From Haematobia irritans (lineage: Eukaryota; Arthropoda; Insecta; Diptera; Muscidae), in contig NC_134398.1 of assembly GCF_050003625.1 (NCBI RefSeq), positions 202,114,583-202,178,582 of the forward strand: a stretch of 64,000 bases of DNA, read 5' to 3'. Below the pieces are notes generated by a model. That model ran no database searches. It was not told the origin of the DNA and saw nothing but the letters and a program-made list of their open reading frames with translations. Positions 34,001 to 45,094 of this stretch are shown piece by piece (position 1 is the first letter of the stretch; every line of letters begins with the position of its first letter). The position numbers and the translations under genes are program-made.

Positions 34001-36184
34001 GAAGATTTGTTTGGTGGTTTTTGGTGGAATTTTCTCAAAATCGTTACCGTGATATTTCCAGTTTTCGATCGTGCCCCAAAAGTAGTCGAAAAAATGATAA
34101 CAACACCAGAAATGATTTGAAAAGTGAAAGTGCCGATCATCTTGAGCACTTCACCGGGAATGTTATATATAATTATGGACAAGGTTTTTAATGTTTATCA
34201 ATGTGTATATACTGAGATCACGATTGAGATTTGCTCTTCCCGGAGGCTCAAAAAGTCAAAATGTATCCAATAATAAAAAAATGGAATAAAATCACGAAAC
34301 CCAATTTCTTCTCTAAGTTGAGTTTACTTTGTTCTCAATAGCAAAAAATATTTTTCTGTTCACTGTAAATTATGTCTGGGATATTCTTTGCAGTTGGTTG
34401 AGGCGGGCGTTTCTGGGCGTACATTGTAGAAACAGAAAAATCGAAACCATTTGAACTCAATTGAAGGTGCATTGCAACTTACCGACACCCATTACAGATA
34501 CTAAGCCATTCCACGATTACTTTAGTAAGTGTTTTTTATTTTCTATTTATTTTTTGCCAAAACCCAAACTTTTTACGAGACTAAAGTGCAGGTGCCAACT
34601 GAATTGGTTAAACTCTCTTTAACGTATGCAAGACAAAAAAGAGATGAGGCTAAGTAGGCAAAAATAAAATGAAAAGCAACAAGTATCCAAAAACATACAG
34701 AAGGAAGGTTCAACATGCAATAGTCCATCAGGTCGATCGACAGACAAGCTCTCCCAGTTTATTGTTAGCCAGTCAGATTCATTATTCATCTGGAAATGCT
34801 AAAACATTGTTAGGCGAATTTTCAACCTCCCTAATTGGAAATAGGCAAAAAAAACCAAGACTTCCAAAAGAAATTCTTTCATTGGAGCATGAGTTTGTAG
34901 AGCAATCGTTGCTTATAGTTTCATGTTACGATGAATTTTGATCATCTTTCAAACGCTAACCCCATAAATACGTGGAGCAATCTTTGGGGTTAAGACCTTA
35001 GCCTTTCGTCTTAATTTAAAAAGAGTAGTAGTAGGAAAAGCCAACCGTTAGAATTTTCTTTCGAGTTTCGAGCATTTGTTTCTTTATATTTAAATTGATC
35101 CGATCGAAGATAGAGTTAACAAAGTATGCTTTTTTAAAAGGATGCTAAGAAGAAATGAAGATAATTTTTTGCCATGATTTTCGAAAAACAGGTTAGAATA
35201 ATGAATACTAGTTGATGCCTTTCGACTGACAGCTTCTTGTTAGTGTAACTTACCAAAGATTTTCCTTTTTTGCAGTTTTTAGTTTGGGATCTGAATCATA
35301 TAAAGGGAAAACGCTTAATAATGTTTAAACCGACTACCATACAATGGCGATGGGGTTATAATAAGATTGCCAATCCATTGATAACACTTCGAAATATCGA
35401 TTTCTTACTTTATAAACAATATATATTTTTGATCAGAGAGAAATTCTGGGACGATAAACCACGTCCGTCTGTCTGTCGGCATTGTGTCTTTTGTAGTCCG
35501 GTTTATATGGGGGCTATACGTAAATACATGGTGACCGAACTGTCATTTTCATTTCATTTGGAAGATGATCCACTAAAAAAAAGGTACTTGGGTCCAACGA
35601 TTTTGACCTTCCCTTAAGGATTGTGGTATTGATTCTGAGCCAAAGATGCGACTTATCTGGCTTTAAATCTAGAATCAATAAAATTAAAATTAGGATACAG
35701 ATATCATTTATCGAATTTTCATTCTCTTCTCGCGTTATATGAATAAAGCTATTCACGTACAAACAAATGTCAATTTAAAAATCCAAATTATAACGGATTC
35801 TTCAAAGTAAAAAAGGTTTTCTTAATTCGAAAAAAAAGAAACTTTAAACCAAAGATGCTAAATCCTCAAAACAGGTCATAGCCTATAACTGAAGCATTTT
35901 TATCTTAAAAATAAATATTCAATATTTCATTTAATTTGAGGACGATATCTTTAAATGCAAATTTTTTGACTTTTTTTAAGAAAATTCGTCTTAGTTCACA
36001 GACATACGACTTTACCTAACGAATGCAAATTTCCAAAATTTATGTCCTAAATTTAATAAAAAAAATTGAAGCAAAATTTATTTTATTTAAATTTCGTTAT
36101 TTTAAATAATTTTGTAAATTGTGCATCCCAACAATTTAGGTTTCATTTTTGTAGTATGACAAAAATTTCATATTTTTAAAATTT
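34001..36184. other. Intergenic DNA, no gene supported
   Basis: Frames at 34669-34941 (+) and 35270-35617 (+) are open, but the first has no recognisable domain and the second overlaps a transposon fragment. Otherwise this is AT-rich DNA of no assigned function. Confidence 0.55.
35380..35530 (-). mobile_element. Family C/B 3'-end fragment
   Basis: On the minus strand it contains GTATAGCCCCCATATAAACC text, GACAGACAGACGGACGTGG, a GATCAAAAATATATATTG box and a CGATATTTCGAAGTG stretch, in the family C order. Both the hairpin and the head are missing. Confidence 0.65.
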
Positions 36185-38752
36185 TTTATACCCTCCACCA
36201 TAGGATGGGGGGTATATTAACTTTGTCATACCGTTTGTAACACATCGAAATATTGCTCTAAGACCCCATAAAGTATATATATTCTGGGTCGTGGTGAAAT
36301 TCTGAGTCGATCTGAGCATGTATGTCCGTCCGTCCGTCCGTCTGTTGAAATCACGCTAACTTCCGAACGAAACAAGCTATTGACTTGAAACTTGGCACAA
36401 GTAGTTGTTATTGATGTAGGTCGGATGGTATTGCAAATGGGCCATATCGGTCCACTTTTACGTATAGCCCCCATATAAACGGACCCCCAAATTTGGCTTG
36501 CGAGGCCTCTAAGAGAAGCAAATTTCATCCGATCCGGCTGAAATTTGGTACATGGTGTTAGTATATGGTCTCTAACAACCATGCAAAAATTGGTCCACAT
36601 CGGTCCATAATCATATAAACCGATCCCCCGATTTGGCTTGCGAGGCCTCTAAGAGAAGCAAATTTCATCCGATCCGGCTCAAATTTGGTACATGGTGTTA
36701 GTATATGGTCTCTAACAACCATGCAAAAATTGGTCCACATCGGTCCATAATCATATAAACCGATCCCCCGATTTGGCTTGCGAGGCCTCTAAGAGAAGCA
36801 AATTTCATCCGATCCGTCTCAAATTTGGTACATGGTGTTAGTATATGGTCTCTAACAACCATGCAAAAATTGGTCCACATCGGTCCATAATTATATATAG
36901 CCCCCATATAGACCTATCCCCCGATTTGGCTTGCGAGGCCTCTAAGAGAAGCAAATTTCATCCGATCCGGCTCAAATTTGGTACATGGTGTTAGTATATG
37001 GTCTCTAACAACCATGCAAAAATTGGTCCACATCGGTCCATAATTATATATAGCCCCCATATAGACCGATCCCACGATTTGGCTTGCGAGGACTCTAAGA
37101 GAAGCAAATTTCATCCGATCCGGCTGAAATTTGGTACATGGTGTTAGTATATGGTCTCTAGCAACCATGCAAAAATTGGTCCACATCGGTCTATAATTAT
37201 ATATAGCACCCATGTAAACCGATCCCCCGATTTGGCTTGCGAGGACTCTAAGAGAAGCAAATTTCATCCGATCCGGCTGAAATTTGGTACATGGTGTTAA
37301 TATATGGTCTCTAACAACCATGCAAAAATTGGTCCACATCGGTCCATAATTATATATAGCCCCCATATAGACCGATCCCACGATTTGGCTTGCGAGGCCT
37401 CTAAGAGAAGCAAATTTCATCCGATCCGGCTGAAATTTGGTGCATGGTGTTAGTATATGGTCTCTAACAACCATGCAAAAATTGGTCCACATCGGTCCAT
37501 AATTATATATAGCCCCCATATAAACCGATCACCAGATTTGACCTCCGGCGCCTCTTGGAAGACCAAAATTCATCTGATTCAGTTGAAATTTGGTACGTGG
37601 TGTTAATATATGGCCTCAAACTCCTATGCAAAAATTAGTCGAAATCGGTCCATAATTATATATAGGGCTCATGTAAACCTATCCCCAGATTTGACCTCCA
37701 GAGCCCCTTGGAAGAGCAAATTCTTCCCATTCGGTTGAAATTTGGTACGTGATGTTAGTATATGGTATCCAACAACCATGCAGGAATTGGTTCCTATCAG
37801 CCCATAATTATATATAGCTCCCATATAAACCTATACCCAGATTTGACCTCCGGTGCATTTTGGAGAAGCAAAATTCATCCGATCTGCTTGAAATTTGGTA
37901 CGTGGTGATCGTGTATGATATTTAACAACCATGCCAAAAGTGGTCCATATCAGTCCATAATCATATATAGCCCCCATATAAACCGATCCCGATATTTGGT
38001 TTTGGAGCCTCTTGGAGGAGCAAATTTCATCCGAGTGAGTTGAAATTTGGTACATTGTGCTAGTATATGGTCGTTAACAACCATGCCTAACTAGGTCCAT
38101 ATCGGTCTATAGTTATATATATATCCCTCATATAAATCGATTTCCAATCACACAAAAATTGGTCCATATCAAGTTCATAATTGTATATAGCCCCCATATA
38201 AGCGACCCCCATATTTCAATTCTGGCTCTCTACGTACCGTGCAAAAAGTCCATATCGATACGTAATTATTTGTAGACTTAACCATACATAACTTTTTTGT
38301 CTAATATATACCACGTATGGACTAACTCACAATTTAGAAAACGATGTTAAGAAGTTTTAAGATACCACAACCCAAGTATTTCAATTGTGGATGACAGTCT
38401 TTCGTAGAAGTTTCTACGCAATCCTGGTGTGTAAGAACGCAGAGAAGGAATATGATCACCTCAAAAAGCGTTACTGAAAAATGACACTAAAACTGGCATT
38501 CGCAATATAAGGTGGCACAAAAGGTGGCACATTTTGTTCATTTCTTTATATCAGTTTTTTTATGGAATTTTTTTAATATATACCACGTATGGACTAACTC
38601 ACAATTTAGAAAACGATGTTAAGAAGTTTTAAGATACCACAACCCAAGTATTTCCATTGTGGATGACAGTCTTTCGTAGAAGTTTCTACGCAATCCATGG
38701 TGGAGGGTACATAAGATTCGGCCTGGCCGAACTTACGGCCGTATATACTTGT
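36185..38752 (-). mobile_element. Helentron/INE-1-like element, family B, complete reverse copy
   Basis: Reads on the minus strand from head ACAAGTATATACGGCCGTAA (ends 38752), through CGGCCAGGCCGAA, TACCCTCCACCATGG and about eleven 153-bp repeats, to the GACGGACGGACGGACATAC run and the hairpin ending TATAAAAAAT at 36185. Some units are about 40 bp short (TCATATAAACCG junctions near 36610 and 36750). There is no 29-bp block, so that block is not obligatory in family B. A 150-bp foreign piece with a 122-bp duplication lies in the head (38303-38696). The 201-residue frame at 36914-37519 is repeat read-through. Confidence 0.75.
38303..38696. repeat. Templated insertion with flanking 122-bp duplication
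   Basis: Element sequence 38303-38424 recurs at 38575-38696 (offset 272). Between the two copies, 38425-38574 is a near copy of 40216-40369, a segment outside the element. Confidence 0.85.
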
Positions 38753-40964
38753 TTTTAATTATTAGTGATTTTTTACAGCACTACCTCTTTTTTTAGTTAT
38801 TTATTTTTCATAAAAATTTGTTAAAAATTTAAAGGAGATTATGGGAAATTTTAGTTTATTTTGGGGACGAAAGCAACCCAATTTAGGGAAAAGAGAAAAT
38901 ACTGGGAACAAACTCTACTGGATACATTTCAAAATATTATCCCATATACACAGAAAAAAATGAATCGAAATAAAAATCAATTATTGGCATAATTGAATGA
39001 TAAAATTATATCAAATACGATTTTTATTAAGTCAAATACGAAAATAATTGGTTGAATGAAAAACTGTCAAAAATATCCAAATTCCCTGGTAATTGAATTC
39101 ACAACACATCATTTTATATTTATTATAATAAATATAAAATCATAAATTTTTATAAAATCCTTCAGAAAATTATTCGATTTACCCAATTGGGTCGGAAAAC
39201 TGCATTATCATAGTTTTAATTACATCTCCTAAAAAGAAAAGTCATTAGTCACAATTTATTACTAAAAAAATATCCATTTTAATGTTCTTGTCTAGCATTG
39301 GTGTGGTCCTCTTTGAAAGAGATCTACTCAAATCATTTAATATTTTCAAAGAAATTCTAACGGTCCTAATCTGGCAGGAAGGGAACATATTTTTTACCAA
39401 CATTTACAATCGCAAGATAAGTAAAAATTTAGTGGAAGGAACTCAATAAAGTAGGATTTGTTATTGGGTACAAAGTCAGTGACTTTAAGACATTGAACAG
39501 GAACCCTCTCACACACCAACTCATGGCCTATGAATGAGTTGCATTGCTAACATACTTTTATTTATGACCCGTATTTAGATTAGCCAAAAATCAGTCTAAG
39601 TCTGTTTCTTTTTTGTAGTTTTTCTCACTAGGCCTATCTCTACATGGTTTAAGTAAAGGCTCAGAAATCGTTAGGTGAGAAACAAAGATCAGTATTTTAG
39701 TATGCTTAACAGCCAAACTCATCTAACTCATAGCAAACAGGTAGGACATTAATACACCGGTATAATGGTTATCTCATAATATGAGTTTGGGTATGTGTGG
39801 GTGTGTGTGTGTGCATATCCTTATGCGCAATGTGTAGGAAGGATTCAAAGTGCCATGGCGCCGAAAATCCATTTGTTATACTCCATAAACCGTTAGAAGT
39901 GAATAGATAAACAGATTTTATGCATTCCATTTGTAGTTGTTTTTGTTTTAGTATCCTTTTTTAGTTTTTTTTTTGGGTTGCAAAGGACCTCACAGTGGTC
40001 CTAATGATATTTTTAAATAAACAGAATTACCATAGTACAAGAGAAAATTTGTTAAGATTACAGATGCAAAAAAAAAAGGATCATAAATTTCAAATGCATT
40101 TACTGCTTGGCAGGACTTCGCTTTACAAACAGATAGGAGAATATGAAGAAGGATAAAGTGGAAAATAAAAATTAGAGTAGTGTATAGCTCAATGGGAAAT
40201 GGATCTACCCCATGACCTGGTGTGTATGAACGCAGAGAAGGAATTTGATCACCTCACCTCAGCGTTACTGAAAAATGACACTAAAACTGGCATTCGCAAT
40301 ATAAGGTGGCACAAAAGGTGGCATATTTTGTTCATTTCTTTATATCAGTTTTTTATGGAATTTTTTTAAAGGAATTGTGAAATATTTTATTTTCCTTTTG
40401 ATTCTCACTAACCTAACAATCATTTTAGCTCCATTTCATTTAAAACCATTGCTTGAAATTTAATTTTAATTTACTATAGAAAATTTCCTTTGCAAATGTT
40501 CAGGCGGAACACTTGTCCACTGAGAACATTATAACACAAAAGGGAAAATTGTTCACGAATATGGTATTCGAATGGTAATTTATCGATTATTTGTTAAGAC
40601 ACCGACGATATCCGTAATCTTAACGGAATTTGGGATCACAATGTATAGTATAATCTTACGCTGTAAATAAAGTGGCACAGTGTGACGAAAAGGTGGCATA
40701 AAAATGTGAAACGAATCACATCAGTACAAAAAAGGTATCACTAGTTAATAACAAAAGTGGCAACTTCGCCACTGACGCCAAATATGTTTCACGAGCATAA
40801 TGTACTCTTTTCAGGAGGAAAGACTCTGCTGTAGAGAATCAGAAATAATTTAAAAATTAAAATTTTGTCAAATCCAGCAAGATGCAACAAGATCAAGATT
40901 TCGAACCACAACACCAAGGGACTGGTGATCGTCGTCCAAATGCTGGAGATATGAAAATGGGAGT
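38753..40964. other. Intergenic DNA with the donor-like 150-bp segment
   Basis: No gene seen. A GT-rich run (GTGGGTGTGTGTGTGTG) lies near 39797. The stretch 40216-40369 (GAACGCAGAGAAGGAAT ... AAGGTGGCACAAAAGGTGGC) is the apparent template for the insertion at 38425-38574. Confidence 0.6.
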
Positions 40965-43098
40965 AATAAAATGTTGACAAAATTTTCTAAAGAAATAAAA
41001 TTTTGACAAAATTTTCTATAGAAATAATTTTTTTTAAAAAATTTCCATAGAAATAAAATTTCGACGAAATATACAATAATAAAACAAAACGAAAATTTTA
41101 TTTCTATAGAATATTTTGTCAAAATTTTATTTCTATACAAAAAAATTGACAATATCTTTTATATAAATAAAAATTTGGAGATATGAAAATGGGAGTAATA
41201 AAATTTTGACAAAATTTTCTATAGAAATACAGTTTGACAAAATTTTCTATAGTAATAACATTTTGGCAAAATTATATACAAAAATAAAATTTTGACAAAA
41301 TTTGCAACAAAATGAAGTTTTGAAAAATTTTCTATAGAAATAAAATTTTGACAAAATTTTCTATAGGAATAAAATGTTGACAAAATTTGCTACAAAATTA
41401 AATTTTGACAAAATTTTCTATAGAAAACGAAAATATAGAAAAAAAAATCTATAGAAAACGAAAATTTTATTTCTATAGAACATTTTGTCAAATTGTTATT
41501 GCTATTGAAAAGTTTGTCAAAATTTTATTTCTATAGAAAATTTTGACAAAATCTTCTATAGATATACAAATGTTGACAAAATTTTCTATAGAAATAAAAT
41601 TTTGACAAAATTTTCTACAATAACAAAACAAAACAAAAATTTTTAAATTTTGACAACATTTTCTATAGAAATAAAATTTTAACAAAATTTTCTATAGAAA
41701 TAAACATTTTCTATAGAAACAAAATTTTGAAAACATTTTCTATAGAAATAAAATTTTAAAAAATTTTGAAAAAATTTTCTATATTGACAAAATTTTTAAG
41801 AAATTTTCTACAATAACAAAAAAAACGAAAATTTTATTTCTATAGAAAATTTTGTCAAAATTTTATTTTTGGAAAAATTTTGACCAAATCTTCTATAGAT
41901 ATAAAAATGTTGACAAAATTTTCTATAGAAATAAAATATTGACACAATTTTCTATAGAAATTAAATTTTGACAAAATTTTCTACAATAATAAAACGAAAC
42001 GAAAACTTTAAAATTTTGCCAAATCTTCTATAGAAATAAAAATTTTGACAACATTTTCTACAGAAATAAAATTTTGACAAAATTTTCTATAGAAATAAAA
42101 TTTTGGCACAATTTTCTATAGAAATAAAATTTTGAAAAAATTTTCTATATTGACAAAATTTTCTATAGAAGTAAAATTTTTAAAAAATTTTCTACAATAA
42201 CAAAAAACGAAAATTTTATTTCTATAGAAAATTTTGCCAAAATGCTATTTCTATAGAAAAAAAATTTGAAAAATTATCTACAAAAAATGTTGACAACATT
42301 TTCTTTAGATATAAAAATGTTGACAAAATTTTCTATAGAAATAAAAATTTTGCCAAATATTCTATAGAAATAAAATTTTGACAAAATTTTCTATAGAAAT
42401 AAAATTTTTAAAAAATTTTCTACAATAACAAAAAACCAAATTTTTGTTTTTATAGAAAATATTGTCAAAATTTTATTTCTATAGAAAATTTTGTCAAAAT
42501 TTTATTTCTATAGAAAATTTTGTCAAAATATTCTTTCTATAGAAAATGCTGTCAAAATTTGAAGATATGAAAATGGGAGTGATAAAATTTTGACAAAATT
42601 TTCTATAGAAAAAAATTTTGACAAAATCTTCTATAGAAATAAAAATTTTGACAAAATCTTCTATAGAAATATAAATTTTGACAAAATTTTCTATAGAAAT
42701 AAAAATTTTGACAAAATTTCCTATAGAAATAAAATTTTGACAAAATTTTCTATAGAAATTAAATTTTGACAAAATTTTCTATAGAAATTAAATTTTGACA
42801 AAATTTTCTACAATAACAAAACAAAACGAAAATTTTAAAATTTTGACAAAATCTTCTATAGAAATAAAGTTTTGACAACATTTTCTATAGAAATGAAATT
42901 TTGACAAAATTTTCTATAGAAATAAAATTTGACAAATTTTCTATAGCAATAAAATTTTAACAAAATTATCTACAAAAAAATTTGACAAAATCTTCTGTAG
43001 AAATAAAAATGTTGACATAATTTTCTATGGAAATAAAATGTTGACAAAATTGTCTGTAGAAATAAAATGTTGACAATTTTTTTATAGAAATAAAATTT
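40965..43098. repeat. 29-bp minisatellite array with alternating orientation
   Basis: Mostly forward units, but with repeated short reversals at about 41090-41140, 41455-41545, 41825-41870, 42195-42255 and 42430-42560. Most reversals are introduced by ACAATAACAAAA(CAAAA)CGAAAATTTT, the reverse complement of the TTCGTTTTGTTTTATTATTG foldback boundary. This suggests the tract is made of collapsed foldback elements. TATGAAAATGGGAGTRATAAA occurs three times (about 40950, 41180, 42565). Confidence 0.85.
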
Positions 43099-43101
43099 TG
43101 G

Positions 43102-43312
43102 CACCACGGTGGCTCAATGTTTAGCATGCCCGCCTTGCATACACAAGGTCGTGGGTTCGATTCCTGCTTCGACCGAACACCAAAAAGTTTTTCAGCGGTG
43201 GATTATCCCACCTCAGTAATGCTGGTGACATTTCTGAGGGTTTCAAAGCTTCTCTAAGTGCTTTCACTGCAATGTGGAACGCCGTTCGGACTCGGCTATA
43301 AAAAGGAGGTCC
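43102..43312 (+). mobile_element. tRNA-derived SINE, 3' truncated, joined to an inverted head piece
   Basis: Head GCACCACGGTGGCTCAATG with A-box-like TGTTTAGCATGCC and B-box GGGTTCGATTCC, then the body to AAAAAGGAGGTCC. Immediately after, ATTGCACCACGGTAGC (43313-43328) is the reverse complement of a SINE start. The 3' half is thus replaced by an inverted head fragment. Confidence 0.85.
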
Positions 43313-43405
43313 ATTGCACCACGGTAGCAATTTTGCGGTTGAAATTAAGGGACGAACCCCGTTTTTGAGGCATTCTTGGTTGACCTGTACTGACTACGAT
43401 GGTGA

Positions 43406-43774
43406 TCAGTCCTCTGACAATGTCCATTCTCTGTGTCCGAAATATCTAAACGACCATCGGCGGCGCTTGAGTTCTGGTGACCAATTGAAGGGTAAATTTT
43501 CAAATAACCTCATTGGCACGAAAACCCGATAATTTTGTTTGTTCATAAACTGTTCAATTTGTAATGGCTTCTTATCGAAAAAAATCAAAGTCGGCAACTG
43601 ACCACTTTCGTACAACCGAAGCAAATCCTTGACTCTTTCCAGTCCAAATTTTTTTATACATCGATGAGCTGTTACTCCAATGTCTTTAGTCAAAACTTTT
43701 TGGTCCACCCTTTGGACGCAATGTAACACTGTCAATACGAGTATCACGGTAATGAGCAATGGTACGAGAAACAA
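43406..43774 (-). pseudogene. Mariner/Tc1-like transposase fragment
   Basis: The reading frame contains LLRLYESGQLPTLIFFDKKP followed by LQIEQFMNKQNYRVFVP. This resembles the first catalytic Asp region of Tc1/mariner transposases (a hydrophobic strand, then D-E-K, then a QN-R motif); here the usual DEK reads DKK. About 120 residues remain of a protein normally near 340. Beyond the frame end the minus strand can be read, with frame changes, into possible further transposase-like text. There are no terminal repeats. The N-terminal hydrophobic part may be fortuitous. Called from memory of the family, not from a search. Confidence 0.5.
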
Positions 43775-45094
43775 AAAATTTATTCACATTTAAATGCTAA
43801 ATGGCTCAAACTATCATGAAGTTGACATTTTGAGGTTATACGTACTTAGAACGTTTTGACATACGAGAGCTATTTGCGTTGTTTGCAACAGAAAAAAAGC
43901 TTCATTTGTCTAACATTTCGATCCTCAGAAAAAGAAACTCTTTTTTCAAGTGTATTCAGCTGCATTCTTAAGAAAAAGATCATCATGTTTGAAATGTTCA
44001 GTTATGCTAACCCAAATAGTAGGTGGGGCTGCGAAAATAAAGACATTGCTCTTGATAACCATCCCATGGTAGCGTTTGTATGTATCCACTTTAAAATCAC
44101 CTGAAACCCTATTTGGGAAAGGTGTCGCTAATACAAAATGATCTTTGGCGGTAACAAATTTTTGAAGTACATTCTAAAGAATACCTAAATTCTAAATCAA
44201 TTGCGATTACTATTTTATGTCACCCGGGTAAAAATTAAACAATAACCATAGTCGGGCATTGTATTTTAAATTTTAATACAAAAGATGTTTTGAGCATTTT
44301 CCCCCTCTTTCGGAAAGTTGACAAAAAAGGCGAATAATATTAATTGATTTTAAGCAGAACCTAATGGACAACTGATCGCATTTGCTTTCAAACAATGACA
44401 TCTTAGCCATGATCTAAAGCAACAGGACAAAGAGGCCTTTGGACAATGGTCAAATGTGAAGTGGGAGTATCCAGTAATATTTGTCAGCCTCAGTTTGAGT
44501 TTTCTTTTTAGCGAATTTCGTGTTCTTTTATTTCGTGTAACACCTTTCTCATTACCAATTAATGACATGACATCCTTTTGGGTTATTTTCTCTTGGCTAC
44601 CGGTACTTTTGCCATGGCTTAAAGATGCTGTCCTTTGTGAGAAAAAAAATATTGCTGATGTTCAGAGAGTAGGATTAACAGGACACATAAAACGAACAGA
44701 GGAGTTGTTAGTGCAAATGAAAAGCGTAAAGGATTCCTGGAGTGAATAACAATGACTTTGTGAAACTACCATATTGTAAATCATTTGCACATGCGCACTA
44801 TTTATTTTCCACTGCACTACGCATTTCTTACAATGCGTGTACAGGTGATGGTCAAGCTGTGTTTGAGAAAATATTCAGCAGTTTTTGGGATCTATTAATT
44901 GCAGAATTTAATGAAGAATATATGTAATATACAGTATTCCTTTTTATTCAATATAGATATACATTTTTGAATATTGAATTTGAGATTCCGAAGATAAAAT
45001 TTGTAAGAGCAAACAAGTAAATGAACTCGACATGATCTTGTATCTCCCAATGTGTACAGATTTTCGACAAATTTAACCTAAATCCATATTAATA
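43775..45094. other. Intergenic DNA, frames of unknown meaning
   Basis: Open frames at 43856-44104, 44456-44749 and 44742-44927 (all +) show no recognisable domain. The last two overlap in different frames and could be remnants of one gene (KSVKDSWSE then DFVKLPYCKSFAHAHYLFST), but nothing confirms this. Confidence 0.45.

Noticed and set aside
34669..34941. 90-residue frame in unique DNA
   Set aside because: No recognisable domain and no flanking splice or promoter signals that could be defended.
44456..44927. Two overlapping plus-strand frames possibly belonging to one broken gene
   Set aside because: No family could be recognised. Left as an unexplained stretch rather than called as a gene.
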